Shown here: positions 51,032 through 62,186 of the stretch, piece after piece | How the letters are laid out: each line of letters starts with the position of its first letter | Position numbering within the stretch: position 1 is the stretch's first letter | Assembly: GCA_964516435.1 (NCBI GenBank) | Contig: CAZEZP010000078.1 | Span: 62,001-126,000, forward strand | Direction of reading: 5' to 3' | DNA length: 64,000 nt | From: HGW-17 sp964516435 | Lineage (GTDB): Bacteria; Myxococcota_A; Polyangia; HGW-17 | The notes under the pieces: generated by a model | Databases searched by the model: none | Told to the model about the DNA's origin: nothing | What the model saw: the letters and a program-made list of their open reading frames with translations, nothing else | Translations under genes and position numbers: made by a program

Positions 51032-52353
51032 CGCGCTTGCTTCGGCTCGCCCGCCTCCTGCTGCTGTCCTGCATCGTGATCCTTTCGGCATCGCCGTCCG
51101 CGCACGCCCAGGCGCCGCAGGATCTGTTCGGCCTGGGCTTCAGGGACAAGGCTACCGCAGGCGCCAGTTCGGCCGTGGCTCCCGAAGCGTGGGCGGCGGC
51201 CATGCACAATCCCGCCGCGCTGGCGGATCTGAAGGGGATGAACCTCGGGTTCTCCTGGGGATATGCATCTTTCGGACTGCTGGATGTCAACGGAAAATCC
51301 GCTTCCGTGCTGGACGCCCATGGTACGGATCTGGGGCTGGCCCTCCCGCTGGCGCGCTTCTGGAAAAAAATCCCCTTTCCGGTCGGACTGGGACTGTCGC
51401 TGCATCTTCCCGACCAGTTCGTGGTCCGCATGCAGGCCGTACCGGCCTCCGAACCCCGCTTCATCCTGCTGGACAACTATCCGCACCGCGTGGAGACGGC
51501 CGTCGGCGTGGGGCTGGCGCCCTGGAATTTCCTGCATCTGGGCTTTGGCGTGCAGATGCTCGTCCACCTGCAGGGCGACGACATGCGGGTGGGCATCGGG
51601 GCCCGCGCCGGACGCAAGTTCGGCGAGATGGGCATCGACACCACCATTCCCTACGGCGCGGTTCCCCAGGGAGGCATCCGGCTGAACGCGACCTTCCTGC
51701 CGGGAGCGCTGGAAAAACTCTCCCTGGGGCTGTTCTGGCGCGAGCCCTACATCCTGCGCACCCACATGAACATCGTGGCCGACGTGGACATCACGGGCGT
51801 CGTTTCCGGCGATACCCTTCTGTTCCTGAAGATGAACGACCATTTCACGCCCCGGAAATTCTCCCTGGCGCTCTCCTTTCCGCTCTTCGAGGCGCTGGAC
51901 CTGTTCGCTGGGATGGATTTTTTGCAGTGGTCTTCCTTCGACGGCGGCGTGTCGCAATACCGCATGCGGCTGGATTTCGGCATCAATCCGCCGCTGGTGG
52001 AAGTGCACTTCCCGGCGGACAACTTCCACGACACCTGGGTACCGCACGCCGGTCTGCTGCTGCGCGCCGGCGGCGTGGATTTCGCGGCGGGCTACGCCTT
52101 CGTGCCGTCCCCGGTGCCGGATCAGACGGGCTTCCTGAACCTGCTGGACAACGATCGTCACGTGGTGGGGCTGGGGCTGGACATCCATCTGGGTTCCCCG
52201 GCGCTTTGGCCGCATCCGGTGCGCCTGCGCTCGACCTTCCAGTACCACCACCTGATGCCTCGCACGGAAACCAAGGCGGCCCCGATGTGGCCGACCGTGT
52301 CGCATGGCGGCGGCATATTCCAGGCGGTCGTCGGCCTGGAAACGGATTTCTAG
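51028..52353 (+). CDS. Second FadL-like outer-membrane barrel protein
   Basis: A 441-residue exported protein with a signal ending AHAQA. It shares the same architecture as the barrel at 49679: an N-terminal NPAALADLKG segment typical of FadL relatives, many strands, and a final GLETDF. It overlaps the previous gene by four bases. The two barrels are probably cotranscribed and may work together in uptake or export of a hydrophobic compound, as seen for paired FadL-like channels. That is an inference. Confidence 0.82.
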   Translation: MTRLLRLARLLLLSCIVILSASPSAHAQAPQDLFGLGFRDKATAGASSAVAPEAWAAAMHNPAALADLKGMNLGFSWGYASFGLLDVNGKSASVLDAHGTDLGLALPLARFWKKIPFPVGLGLSLHLPDQFVVRMQAVPASEPRFILLDNYPHRVETAVGVGLAPWNFLHLGFGVQMLVHLQGDDMRVGIGARAGRKFGEMGIDTTIPYGAVPQGGIRLNATFLPGALEKLSLGLFWREPYILRTHMNIVADVDITGVVSGDTLLFLKMNDHFTPRKFSLALSFPLFEALDLFAGMDFLQWSSFDGGVSQYRMRLDFGINPPLVEVHFPADNFHDTWVPHAGLLLRAGGVDFAAGYAFVPSPVPDQTGFLNLLDNDRHVVGLGLDIHLGSPALWPHPVRLRSTFQYHHLMPRTETKAAPMWPTVSHGGGIFQAVVGLETDF

Positions 52354-52364
52354 CGGAGGTTTCG

Positions 52365-53819
52365 ATGCGACGGTTCGCCTGGCTGGGATTGTGGCTGTTC
52401 TCCTGCACGTTCGCTCCGCAGGACACCTATTCCGGCGTGAGCGTGGCCACCGGCGTGGCACCTTTCGAGGAAAAGGGACCCATGGAAATCTGCGTGGCCA
52501 CGCACCGCATCGCCCCGCCAGGAGGCGTCATCGGCGGATTCTGCCAAAAGAAGGACGCGCCCCTGATGCAGGACTGCGCGTCCGATGCCGACTGCCGCGG
52601 CCGGGAAGTGTGCGTGTGCGGCAAGTGCACCGTGAAATTCTGCACGCGTTCCGACGAGTGTCCCGAGGACATGACCTGCGATTTCCAGAATGCGCGCTGC
52701 GTCCTCTCCTGCCGCTCGGACTGCGACTGCCCAGGACCCAACGGGCGCTGCGACCTGGGCATCTGCCAGCAGATGTGCATCATCGACGGCGAATGCCAGG
52801 CTGGTGAACTGTGCTCGCTCAACCGCGCCCGCTGCATCACCGCGCCCTGCCAGGGCGACCACGAATGCCTCGAGGACGAGGAATGCGTGGTGCAGGTGGA
52901 GCCGCGGCATCTCTCCGAGCCCCATCCCGTGGCCGGCATCGACGGCGTGACCTATCTCTACGTGGAAATGAACCAGGGCGCCTTCGACCGGCGCGTCATC
53001 TTCCGCGCCTCCACCGACGACGGCATCACCTGGAAAATGACGCCGCCGGCGCCGGTGCTGGAATCCGACGTCTCCGACGGCTATCACGTGGGCGCCCCAT
53101 CGGTGCTGGTGATCAACGGGCGCTACGTGATGTACTTCGAGGTGAATCACGGCACGCACTTCGGCCGCGCCACGAGCACCGACGGGCGCCACTGGACCCG
53201 CGAAAACCCGCCCGCGCTGACGCCGGCCGCGGACGAACCCTCCATCCACTCCCCCGCGGCCGTCGTGGATCCGGCCACGGGCCGCGTGCGCCTGTACTAC
53301 ACAGTAGGGGATGGCGTGGCCGTGCGCACGGTGCTCTCCGACGACGCGCAGGGGACCGCCTTCCCGGCTTTCGGCCGGCAGACGGTGCTCACCCCGGACG
53401 CCCTCGTGGATCCCGTGTTGTGGCGCGCCGTTTCCCGCGTGCGCTCGCCGTTCGTGCTCGTGGAAGGCGATGGGCGCGGCGGCACTCTCTACCGGATGTG
53501 GGTATCAGCCTACGGATTCGAATCCGGCATCGCCGAGAGTTTCGGCACGGTGGACCAGGTGCGCGCCAATTATTCCATCGGCTATCTCGTCTCCACGGAC
53601 GGCCTTTCCTTCACGCCGTTCGCATTCAATCCCGTCTTCGACCGCGTAGCGCCCAATTCCTTCGTGAATCACGAATCCGAACTGTGTCCCGCCGTGCTTC
53701 CGATGAAAGAAAAAACCTTCCTGTTCTATGGAATTTCCAACGCCGACGCCAACACGTGGGACAATCTGGGCTGGGCCGTCAACCCGCCGCGGCATGATTA
53801 TCCCGATTCCCTCTATTAA
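52365..53819 (+). CDS. Cys-rich lipoprotein with a five-blade propeller-like domain
   Basis: A 484-residue exported protein with a GGAGG site five bases before the ATG. The lipid cysteine is Cys14 (WLFSC). Residues about 60-180 are rich in cysteine in CxxxxC pairs (CVCGKCTVKFC, CRSDCDCPG). The rest has GH43/BNR-like propeller strands (VTYLYVEMNQG, FRASTDDGITW, ATSTDGRHWTR, YLVSTDGLSFT). A sugar-related role is possible, but the catalytic acids of GH43 cannot be confirmed here. It is the last gene of the barrel operon. A very AT-rich gap follows. Confidence 0.8.
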   Translation: MRRFAWLGLWLFSCTFAPQDTYSGVSVATGVAPFEEKGPMEICVATHRIAPPGGVIGGFCQKKDAPLMQDCASDADCRGREVCVCGKCTVKFCTRSDECPEDMTCDFQNARCVLSCRSDCDCPGPNGRCDLGICQQMCIIDGECQAGELCSLNRARCITAPCQGDHECLEDEECVVQVEPRHLSEPHPVAGIDGVTYLYVEMNQGAFDRRVIFRASTDDGITWKMTPPAPVLESDVSDGYHVGAPSVLVINGRYVMYFEVNHGTHFGRATSTDGRHWTRENPPALTPAADEPSIHSPAAVVDPATGRVRLYYTVGDGVAVRTVLSDDAQGTAFPAFGRQTVLTPDALVDPVLWRAVSRVRSPFVLVEGDGRGGTLYRMWVSAYGFESGIAESFGTVDQVRANYSIGYLVSTDGLSFTPFAFNPVFDRVAPNSFVNHESELCPAVLPMKEKTFLFYGISNADANTWDNLGWAVNPPRHDYPDSLY

Positions 53820-53820
53820 A

Positions 53821-53880
53821 TTATTATTATAATAATAAAAAAAATTTATTTATAAAATTAAAAAAATAAAAAATTTAAGT
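53821..53880. other. 60-base run that is almost pure A/T
   Basis: Only one G occurs in 60 bases, immediately after the lipoprotein stop codon. It begins with a perfect 18-bp palindrome (TTATTATTA/TAATAATAA). It may be curved DNA, an UP-element or a weak terminator. It precedes a perfect TTGACA at 53907. Confidence 0.6.
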
Positions 53881-53949
53881 AATAGACTGCTTTTTTGTAA
53901 AAAATGTTGACATGGCGCGATATTTTTTGTTCAAGTAAAGGCGCCCGGC

Positions 53950-56832
<2,883 letters not shown>

Positions 56833-56874
56833 TTTTTTTGAAAATAGATAATTACAGGGTCCGAATGCCGTGCA

Positions 56875-59367
56875 TCAGGCGGAAGCGGACCTGGTCATGC
56901 CCTTGGACATCCACCGGGCCGCCGCGATCAGCGCCACGGGGCTCACCAGCGCGATCAGGCCATAGATGAACCAGAGCATCTCGGGATTCTGCGGGCCCAC
57001 GAGCGGGCAGTACTTGGACAGGAAATACCCGCTGTAGAAGCCGGTCATCACCTTGGTCAAAAACCAGGGGAACTGGGCGATGCCCATGTACGCGCCGGTC
57101 TTGCCCTCGGGGGCGATCTGGGCGACCCACTGCAAAAAGCGCGGCTGCCACATGGCTTCGCCGATGGTCATCAGCAGGATGTACAGCAGCAGCATGGCCG
57201 GCGAGGGCGGCAGCGCCAGCAGAAACGTGGGCACGGCCATCACCAGCGTTCCCCACACCATCATGGTGTACACGCGCACCTTCGACGTGAGCGCCGCCAC
57301 GAACGGCGTGAGGAAGAAGATGAGGATGGGATTGAGATTCGAGAACATCTCGAAGTTCTGTCCCACATACGTGCCGCCGAAGGCGCGGTCGATGTAGTAC
57401 GGCAGCGTCAGCCAGTTGTGCGCGAACAGGGTCTGCACCGGAATCAGGATGAAGATGAAGAATACGAACCGGCCGTTGTGGAACGGATGGTCGGGACGCT
57501 TCCTGAGCAGCAGGATTACGAGGAGCACAGTAAAGAAAATTACGGCGGCCAGCGGTACGCCATAGCGCTTCATGAACGAGCCGAAAGCGGTGAGACCCGA
57601 AACGTACACGGCGTTTTCCGCGGCTTTCTTCATGTCACCGGAAAAGGCCGCCTGGAGTCCGAAGTGCATGGACAGGATCGTCCCATTGAGCGGCGTGCTG
57701 GCCTTGGCGGCCAGAAGCGGGGCCACCTGCTTGATCAGGAGCGTGCCGACGCCATAGAACCGGTCGACGAACAGGTTCGCCGCCGCCGGGCCGCCAGCCG
57801 TTCTCTGGGCGGCTTCCCGCAGCAGGCGGGCTTCCAGTTGCAGCGACTGCGAAAGCGCCTGGACGCCATCTCCCAGAAGTTGCACGGCCAGGGCGCCCGT
57901 CTCTTCCGAGAGTTGGGCCAGCGACTCGAACATGCGGGCCCGGTCGGCGGACGTCATCTCCATGATGCGGGCGCGGACGGGTTCTGGAATGGGAATCGTC
58001 GCCTCTTCCGGCAACTTCTGCTGGCGGGCGATGCGTTCCAGCACCTTCGCATCGAAATTGCCCACCAGGCGGTAGGCGGCCGACATGTACGCCAGCCCCA
58101 GCGCGCGCACCTGCGTGCGCACCTGCAGGGCCGCGGGCGTTCCCGTTTCGGCCTTCACGTCCAGTTTGGGCAGCAGCGCGCCCAGGGAGGCGGCGAATTC
58201 GGCCTGATGGCGCACCACCGCGCGAATCGCCTGATACACTTCCGGATCCAGTTTCGCCCCATCGGGCAGGGTCGAGGGTTCCCGGATGCGATCCGCCAAC
58301 TGGGAGATTTCACCGGCGACCTTCCTGAATTCCTCTTCCGTCGGAGCGGGAGCGGGCTTCTGCGGATCCGCGGGAGCCAGCATGCCCGCCGTGTTTCCCA
58401 TGTGCCGGGCGAACGCGTCCATGGGACCGTCGACGGGTCCCGGCGGCGATGTGAACATCAGGTAGAACACGCCTCCGAGCGCGGCGATGACGCCCACGGC
58501 CGCAGCGATGAACCCCGGCGTGAACAGGGGAGCGGGCTTCTCTTCCTCCTTCGCGCCTTCCCCGGCTTCTCCCTCCTTGCCGGAAGGCTTCTTGGAGATG
58601 TCCGTCACGGTGTCGCGCTCCACCGCCTTCTGGGACATGATGAACAGCACGCACAGGAACGCGAGCACGCTCGAGCCCGCATACACCCAGTACACCGCGC
58701 CGATGCTCAGCGAATTGCGGATGACCGGGCTGAGCAGGCCGGAGAAGAACGCCCCCAGGTTCATCAGCCCGTAAATCATGGCGAACGCCATGGAAGCGTT
58801 CTTTTCGTCGGTGAACTGCTTCACGCCGGAATAGGAAGCCGGCTGGTACATGCCGTACCCCAGCACCACGAAGAGCATCCCGATGACGATGAACAGGAAC
58901 ATCATGGAGCCGAAACCGCCCCCGCCGGGGAAGAATGTTCCGGATGCGGCGAAGGAGATGCGGCCGAGGATCATCAGCCCCAGGGAAATGAGCAGGGCCT
59001 TGCGCACGCCGATCCTGTCCGCGACTCCCCCCAGGAAGAGCATGGACAGCGTGATGCCGCCGGTGAAGAAACTGTACACCCAGCCAGCGTGCACGTCGGA
59101 GAGTCCCACGTTCTCGGACAGGTACTTGCCGAAAATGGTCAGGATTCCAAAATACACCATCCCTTCGAGAACATAGGAGAGATACAGGCCCCACAGGGAG
59201 CGGCTCGTATTCGCCAAGCCCTTGAAGGGCTCCACGATTTCCTTGATGGCCTGGCGCAGCGGGCTCGATTTTTCAGTTGTCTGTTCCGGAGCCTCATCGG
59301 CCTTCTTTTCCGGTTCCTGGCTTTCCGTCTTCTTTTCCGGTTCCTGGATGTCGGTGGGGTCGGTCAT
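56875..59367 (-). CDS. MFS transporter with a large central insertion
   Basis: An 830-residue inner-membrane carrier. About 12 spans of MFS type can be seen, with the signature GVADRIGVRKALL in the first loop. Between spans 6 and 7 lies an insertion of over 300 residues: a charged linker (GKEGEAGEGAKEEEKP), one extra hydrophobic span, and a long soluble helical region. MFS carriers are normally 400-500 residues. The N-terminal 60 residues are acidic and disordered. The ATG at 59367 has AAAGGAG six bases upstream. It may be a peptide or POT-like carrier; the substrate is unknown. Confidence 0.85.
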   Translation of the reverse strand: MTDPTDIQEPEKKTESQEPEKKADEAPEQTTEKSSPLRQAIKEIVEPFKGLANTSRSLWGLYLSYVLEGMVYFGILTIFGKYLSENVGLSDVHAGWVYSFFTGGITLSMLFLGGVADRIGVRKALLISLGLMILGRISFAASGTFFPGGGGFGSMMFLFIVIGMLFVVLGYGMYQPASYSGVKQFTDEKNASMAFAMIYGLMNLGAFFSGLLSPVIRNSLSIGAVYWVYAGSSVLAFLCVLFIMSQKAVERDTVTDISKKPSGKEGEAGEGAKEEEKPAPLFTPGFIAAAVGVIAALGGVFYLMFTSPPGPVDGPMDAFARHMGNTAGMLAPADPQKPAPAPTEEEFRKVAGEISQLADRIREPSTLPDGAKLDPEVYQAIRAVVRHQAEFAASLGALLPKLDVKAETGTPAALQVRTQVRALGLAYMSAAYRLVGNFDAKVLERIARQQKLPEEATIPIPEPVRARIMEMTSADRARMFESLAQLSEETGALAVQLLGDGVQALSQSLQLEARLLREAAQRTAGGPAAANLFVDRFYGVGTLLIKQVAPLLAAKASTPLNGTILSMHFGLQAAFSGDMKKAAENAVYVSGLTAFGSFMKRYGVPLAAVIFFTVLLVILLLRKRPDHPFHNGRFVFFIFILIPVQTLFAHNWLTLPYYIDRAFGGTYVGQNFEMFSNLNPILIFFLTPFVAALTSKVRVYTMMVWGTLVMAVPTFLLALPPSPAMLLLYILLMTIGEAMWQPRFLQWVAQIAPEGKTGAYMGIAQFPWFLTKVMTGFYSGYFLSKYCPLVGPQNPEMLWFIYGLIALVSPVALIAAARWMSKGMTRSASA

Positions 59368-59537
59368 GTCGTTCTCCTTTGCAGACGGGCGAACTGCCGC
59401 GAAGCAAGAAACTTTTACCGTCAATTTTCCGCCCGAGTAAAGAAAAAACCGAATCGTGCCCGACTTTCGGCTGCCTGTCGTTTACCCCTGGGTGGCCGTC
59501 CGGTTTCAATCTTTCATTTTATTTTTTATTTTATTGA

Positions 59538-59918
59538 TTATTTACATCCAGGGAACGAATCGACAAACTTGATCTTGTAATCAGGAAAAGATTCAACGAA
59601 TTTGACCTTGTAATCAGGAAAAGAATCCACGATCTTCCATTTTCCGGGGGCATCGGGGAAGGAATCCACGATCTTGACCTTGATGTCGGGAAAGGATTCC
59701 ACCACCTTGACCGTCACGTCGGGGAAGGAATCCACATACTTGATTTTTCCATACAGTTTGCACTTGTCCGGCTTGCCGCTGGCCCAGGCCTCCTCGCAGG
59801 CCTTCAGTTCGATGCCGAAGCGCTCGGATTTCGAGAGGGAGCGGGAATGGGGAGAAGACGGCGCCCACTGCAGGAGGAAAGCGCCCAGAAACGACAGGAG
59901 AACGACGATTTTCTTCAT
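59538..59918 (-). CDS. Secreted repeat protein resembling the 7_1 septoil-knot family
   Basis: A 126-residue exported protein with a signal peptide (about 25 residues). The mature part has six near-identical beta units with the core V-D/E-S-F-P-D, spaced 11, 11, 13, 11 and 11 residues apart, of the form KVVESFPDIKVKI. Two or three cysteines (ACEEAW, DKCKLYG, PGCK) flank it. I recall, without checking, that repeats of this exact kind form a very tight 7_1 knotted fold in the Pfam Septknot family. The function is unknown. It follows the barrel gene at 59949 by 30 bases, so the two are probably cotranscribed. Confidence 0.8.
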   Translation of the reverse strand: MKKIVVLLSFLGAFLLQWAPSSPHSRSLSKSERFGIELKACEEAWASGKPDKCKLYGKIKYVDSFPDVTVKVVESFPDIKVKIVDSFPDAPGKWKIVDSFPDYKVKFVESFPDYKIKFVDSFPGCK

Positions 59919-59948
59919 GATGCACCTCCCGGACCGCGGCCCGGAGAA

Positions 59949-60515
59949 CTAGAAGAACGCCTGGACGCCGAGATACCCGACATCCAGGATGAAACTGTCG
60001 TAATTGGACGCCGCGGGGTGGTCGTTATCACGCCAGATCCGGGTGATTCGCGCACCCACGTCCAGTGCCACGGACGAAGAGAGCGGAATGAGCATGCCCA
60101 AGGGAAAGATCACGCCGAAATCCAGGGTATCCTCGTCGGAAGCCTCGTAAGACGTGAAGAACACGCCCGCCTCGGCCCCGGCATACAGGTGCAGGACCGC
60201 CAGCGGCTGCACCAGCCGAAAGCCGCCGCCAATGGAAAAGACATGGCGCTCCACCGCGTCCCCGGAGATGGACTCGTAGCCCACGCGGCCGACGAAAACC
60301 AGGTATGAACGGAAAAAGTATCCGAATTCCGGAGAAAAACGGAAGGTCTCGACCGTGGCGTCTCCGGCCGGCGAAGGAAAATCCATCTCGTGGGTCTGGA
60401 ATTCGATGACGCCGCCCGCGCTCATGGTGCCCGGCTGGAAGAGCATCGCCGACTGGGCCAGGGCGGGAACGGGAAAAAGAAGGACTGCGAAAAGAATCCA
60501 CCACGTCCTGCGCAT
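59949..60515 (-). CDS. Small outer-membrane beta-barrel protein
   Basis: A 188-residue exported protein with a signal ending ALAQS. The mature chain is amphipathic strands (GFRLVQPLAVLHLYAGAEAG, GVIFPLGMLIPL) and ends VQAFF, a terminal phenylalanine, as in eight-stranded OmpX-like barrels. The ATG at 60515 has AGGAGA five bases upstream. A good promoter lies 56 bases upstream at 60571. It probably heads a two-gene unit with the SFPD-repeat protein. Substrate or partner unknown. Confidence 0.8.
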   Translation of the reverse strand: MRRTWWILFAVLLFPVPALAQSAMLFQPGTMSAGGVIEFQTHEMDFPSPAGDATVETFRFSPEFGYFFRSYLVFVGRVGYESISGDAVERHVFSIGGGFRLVQPLAVLHLYAGAEAGVFFTSYEASDEDTLDFGVIFPLGMLIPLSSSVALDVGARITRIWRDNDHPAASNYDSFILDVGYLGVQAFF

Positions 60516-60570
60516 GAAGATCTCCTGTCCGTCATCCCGGGACTTCCCGGGCCGCTGCCAATACGCGGGC

Positions 60571-60599
60571 AGTATAGAAGCATTCATGACCCGGAGCAA
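60571..60599 (-). promoter_or_regulatory. Likely promoter of the small barrel gene
   Basis: On the minus strand TTGCTC and TATACT are separated by exactly 17 bases. The -10 box is 55 bases before the ATG at 60515. A CCCGGG-ACTT-CCCGGG inverted repeat lies between them. Confidence 0.55.
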
Positions 60600-60632
60600 G
60601 CCGTGCAAAAAAATCCATGGCGATTTTCTCCT

Positions 60633-60660
60633 TTGCAAGAAAGGCGGCTTTCCATACTAT
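60633..60660 (+). promoter_or_regulatory. Likely promoter of the sigma54 regulator gene
   Basis: TTGCAA and TACTAT are separated by 16 bases. The regulator starts 41 bases later at a GTG. It is back-to-back with the barrel promoter. Confidence 0.5.
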
Positions 60661-60701
60661 CCCTGCTTGAGCCCATATGCGGGCATTTTCGAGGTACGAG
60701 C

Positions 60702-62186
60702 GTGAATTTCGATCCCCGGCGCCATCCCATCCTGTACGTGGACGATGAAACGGACAACCTCGACGTGTTCCGCTTCAACTTCCGCTCGCAGTTCACGGTG
60801 CTCACCGCGGCTTCCGGGGAGGAAGCGCTCCAGATCCTGCAGCGCGAGCCCGTGGCGGCCATCGTGTCCGACCAGCGCATGCCGCGCATGTCGGGCCTGG
60901 AATTCCTCTCCGAGGCCCGCAAGGTGCGCCCCCGGGCCATCGGCATCCTGCTGACCGCCTATCGCGACGTGGACGTCCTGATGGAGGCCATCCGGGCAGG
61001 AACCGTCTACCGTTTCGTCACCAAGCCGTGGAATGCCGAGGAACTGCGGACGCTGCTCCTGCAGGTGCTGGAACTGTACCACCTGCGCGAGGAGAACGAG
61101 CGCCTGGAACAGCGCCTGCGCGCCTATGCGGGCTACCTCGACAAGGAAGTCCACCAGGAGTTCAATTTCGGCAACATCATCGGCGAATCTCCGGGACTGG
61201 CGCGGGTGCTGCAGCAGATCGAACGCGTGGCGCCCACGTCGTCCACGGTGCTCATCCGCGGCGAGACGGGAACCGGCAAGGAACTGGTGGCGCATGCCAT
61301 CCATCTCAATTCGCCGCGCAGCGACGGGCCCTTCGTGAAGGTGAACTGCGCCGCGCTGAGTCCCGGCGTGCTGGAAAGCGAACTGTTCGGCCACGAGAAG
61401 GGCTCGTTCACCGGCGCCGTCTCCCGCCGCCTGGGCCGCTTCGAACTGGCCGACGGAGGCACCCTCTTCCTCGACGAGGTGGGCGACATTCCGCCGGAAA
61501 TCCAGGTGAAGCTCCTGCGCGTCCTGCAGGAGCGCGAATTCGAGCGGGTGGGCGGCGAGGAGACGATCAAGGTGGACGTGCGCGTCATCAGCGCCACGCA
61601 CCGCAACCTCGAGGCGCTGGTGGCGTCCTCGCAGTTCAGGCAGGACCTCTACTACCGGCTCAACGTGTTTCCCATCGAACTGCCGCCCCTGCGGGAGCGC
61701 CCCACGGACATCCCCCTGCTGGTGCAGCATTTCATCGCCCGATTCACCCCCATCACCGGCCGCCGCGTGGTGCGTGTGGACGATTCCTTCATGGATGCGC
61801 TCCTGTCGTATTCATGGCCCGGAAACGTGCGGGAACTGGAGAACCTCGTCGAACGGGCCATGGTGCTGTGCACCGACGGCGTCCTCACGCGGGCGGAACT
61901 GCAGTTCAATCCCGCCATGCCGCCCGAGGGAACGGCCGTGACCCCTCCGCCCGTCCAGGTGACGCCTGTGCCCATCGAAAACCGTCCCCTCTCGGAGCGC
62001 CTCCAGGAGGAGGAACGGCGCAACATCCTCAAGGCCATCGAGTCCGCTTCCGGAAACATGGCCGAAGCCGCCCGCATGCTGGGCATTCCACGCTCCACGC
62101 TGTACTACCGCATGCGCAAGCACGATCTGCTGCACCTGCTGCCATACAAATGGACCCGCAATGCGGCGGATGAACCCGAGTCATGA
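60702..62186 (+). CDS. Sigma54-dependent response regulator (NtrC family)
   Basis: A 494-residue regulator. The receiver domain has VDDE near residue 13, the phosphate-accepting Asp in SDQRMPRMSG, and the lysine in TKPW. The AAA+ domain shows GETGTGKE, GSFTGAVSRR (the sigma54-contact loop, normally GAFTGA), LFLDEVGD and ELENLVERAM. The C-terminal helix-turn-helix is NMAEAARMLGIPRSTLYYRMRK. It activates transcription from sigma54 promoters when phosphorylated. The GTG start has GAGG seven bases upstream. Its kinase is not adjacent. A PBP gene follows with an ATGA overlap. Confidence 0.95.
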   Translation: MNFDPRRHPILYVDDETDNLDVFRFNFRSQFTVLTAASGEEALQILQREPVAAIVSDQRMPRMSGLEFLSEARKVRPRAIGILLTAYRDVDVLMEAIRAGTVYRFVTKPWNAEELRTLLLQVLELYHLREENERLEQRLRAYAGYLDKEVHQEFNFGNIIGESPGLARVLQQIERVAPTSSTVLIRGETGTGKELVAHAIHLNSPRSDGPFVKVNCAALSPGVLESELFGHEKGSFTGAVSRRLGRFELADGGTLFLDEVGDIPPEIQVKLLRVLQEREFERVGGEETIKVDVRVISATHRNLEALVASSQFRQDLYYRLNVFPIELPPLRERPTDIPLLVQHFIARFTPITGRRVVRVDDSFMDALLSYSWPGNVRELENLVERAMVLCTDGVLTRAELQFNPAMPPEGTAVTPPPVQVTPVPIENRPLSERLQEEERRNILKAIESASGNMAEAARMLGIPRSTLYYRMRKHDLLHLLPYKWTRNAADEPES

